From contig RKSK01000034.1 in NCBI GenBank assembly GCA_007570915.1, positions 1-5,756 on the forward strand: a stretch of DNA of 5,756 nt, in the 5' to 3' direction. Shown piece by piece: positions 5,214-5,756 of the stretch. How positions within the stretch are numbered: position 1 is the stretch's first letter; every line of letters starts with the position of its first letter. This DNA comes from Cenarchaeum sp. (GTDB taxonomy: Archaea; Thermoproteota; Nitrososphaeria; Nitrososphaerales; Nitrosopumilaceae). The notes below the pieces were generated by a model. It worked only from the letters and a program-made list of their open reading frames with translations. It was not told the origin of the DNA and made no database searches. The position numbers were made by a program, and so were the translations under genes.

Positions 5214-5756
5214 ATGGGCTACGGGCGGACGCACACGGTCTCGGAGGTCGGCGCGGGCATGGCCGGCGAGCGCGTCGGCATAGCCGGCTGGATCGAGGAC
5301 AGCCGCGCGATGGGCAAGGTGGCGTTTTTGACGGTCCGCGACCACACGGGCGTAGCGCAGGCCGTCGCCAAGGGCGCCCTCGCCGAGGGGGCGTCCTCCA
5401 TACCGAGGCAGAGCGCCGTGCGCGTCACGGGCCTGGTCCAGGGGACGCGCGCTCACGGCCTAGACTATGAGATATCCGCCGAGGAGGTCGTCGTGCTCGC
5501 GCGCGCCGCGCAGATGCTCCCCATAGACCCCATAGGCCGCCTCGAGAGCGGCATTGACGCGCGCCTCAACGCTCGGGCACTTGACTTGCGCAGCGAAAAG
5601 ACCGCGTCGGTGTTTCTCCTTCGCGCCGCGGTCCTCTCGTCGCTCAGGGCATCGTTTGCGCGAATGGGCTTCACGGAGATAACGACGCCAAAGATAATCG
5701 GCAGCGCGAGCGAGGGCGGCGCAAACCTTTTCTCGCTAGAGTACTTTGGGCGCACG
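5214..5756 (+). CDS. aspS: Aspartyl-tRNA synthetase, archaeal type, 5' part (runs off right edge)
   Basis: AspRS charges tRNA(Asp) with aspartate; many archaeal forms also mischarge tRNA(Asn) for later amidation by GatCAB. From ATG 5214, 181 codons are visible without a stop, reaching the edge exactly in frame. Seen: RTHTVSEV (5-12), the OB-fold anticodon-binding domain with GWIEDSRAMGKVAFLTVRD (25-43), the linker MLPIDPIGRLESGIDARLNAR-LDLRS, and the start of the class II catalytic domain, motif 1 FARMGFTEITTPKIIGSASEGGANLF. The catalytic motifs 2 and 3 lie outside. The remaining roughly 250 residues should follow to the right. At the position of the His/Trp residue that is linked to tRNA(Asn)/tRNA(Asp) discrimination in archaeal AspRS there is Glu28, so specificity cannot be read from that marker. 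The start is fixed by the family N-terminus RTHxxSE. A weak TATA-like stretch lies upstream. Confidence 0.93.
   Translation, partial: MGYGRTHTVSEVGAGMAGERVGIAGWIEDSRAMGKVAFLTVRDHTGVAQAVAKGALAEGASSIPRQSAVRVTGLVQGTRAHGLDYEISAEEVVVLARAAQMLPIDPIGRLESGIDARLNARALDLRSEKTASVFLLRAAVLSSLRASFARMGFTEITTPKIIGSASEGGANLFSLEYFGRT

Noticed and set aside
4981..5283. Plus-strand open frame in the pus10-aspS spacer
   Set aside because: Overlaps the ends of both neighbours in another frame and is Arg/Ala-biased; no initiation signal.
4836..5456. Minus-strand open frame across the pus10-aspS spacer
   Set aside because: It crosses two genes and the spacer and has only low-complexity Arg/Gly/Ala sequence; not a supported gene.
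1..5756. Mobile element, CRISPR array or defence system
   Set aside because: No transposase or integrase, no regularly spaced repeats and no nuclease or helicase genes; all genes are core functions with uniform codon use.

Overview
The window looks like chromosomal DNA from a very GC-rich archaeon, most likely a member of the Nitrososphaerota (Thaumarchaeota) with a Cenarchaeum-like flavour. Evidence: archaeal/eukaryal ribosomal proteins eL32 and eL19, a short SecE/Sec61-gamma N-terminus, an archaeal D-aminoacyl-tRNA deacylase (DTD2/GEK1 type), Pus10 and an archaeal-type AspRS, together with TATA-box-like islands placed about 26-34 bp upstream of start codons. GC is roughly 70% by eye. Codon use favours AGG and CGC for Arg, and ATA for Ile is still common. 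The lineage is inferred from gene content and remembered protein similarity; no database search was run.

Layout from left to right. (1) A minus-strand 5' fragment of secE leaves the left edge and is divergent from dtdA; the two share a 43-bp promoter gap. (2) dtdA and an alkyltransferase-domain gene (ogt-like) form a plus-strand pair with a 4-bp TTGA overlap. (3) rpl32e and rpl19e form a minus-strand pair converging on ogt, with a 26-bp tail-to-tail overlap. (4) A promoter-bearing gap of about 100 bp separates rpl32e from the divergent pckA (ATP-type PEP carboxykinase). (5) pckA is followed 18 bp later by pus10, probably in one transcript. (6) A structured GC-rich spacer of about 180 bp precedes aspS, which runs off the right edge.

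Functionally this is ordinary core metabolism and information processing. eL32, eL19, AspRS, D-aminoacyl-tRNA deacylase and Pus10 serve translation and tRNA quality. SecE serves secretion, the alkyltransferase serves DNA repair, and PckA links oxaloacetate and PEP in central carbon metabolism. I see no mobile element, CRISPR array, tRNA or rRNA, and no convincing new multi-gene system.

The points worth a second look are local. pckA has a probable frameshift in its 5' end at a GGACT tandem repeat, where one more repeat unit would restore the frame. rpl19e has no ATG, GTG or TTG in front of its conserved N-terminus but has a Shine-Dalgarno-like sequence just upstream of a GTA codon. Pus10 appears to have Glu in place of the catalytic Asp. 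The secE/dtdA gap has interleaved divergent promoters. Phe codon choice depends strongly on the following base.
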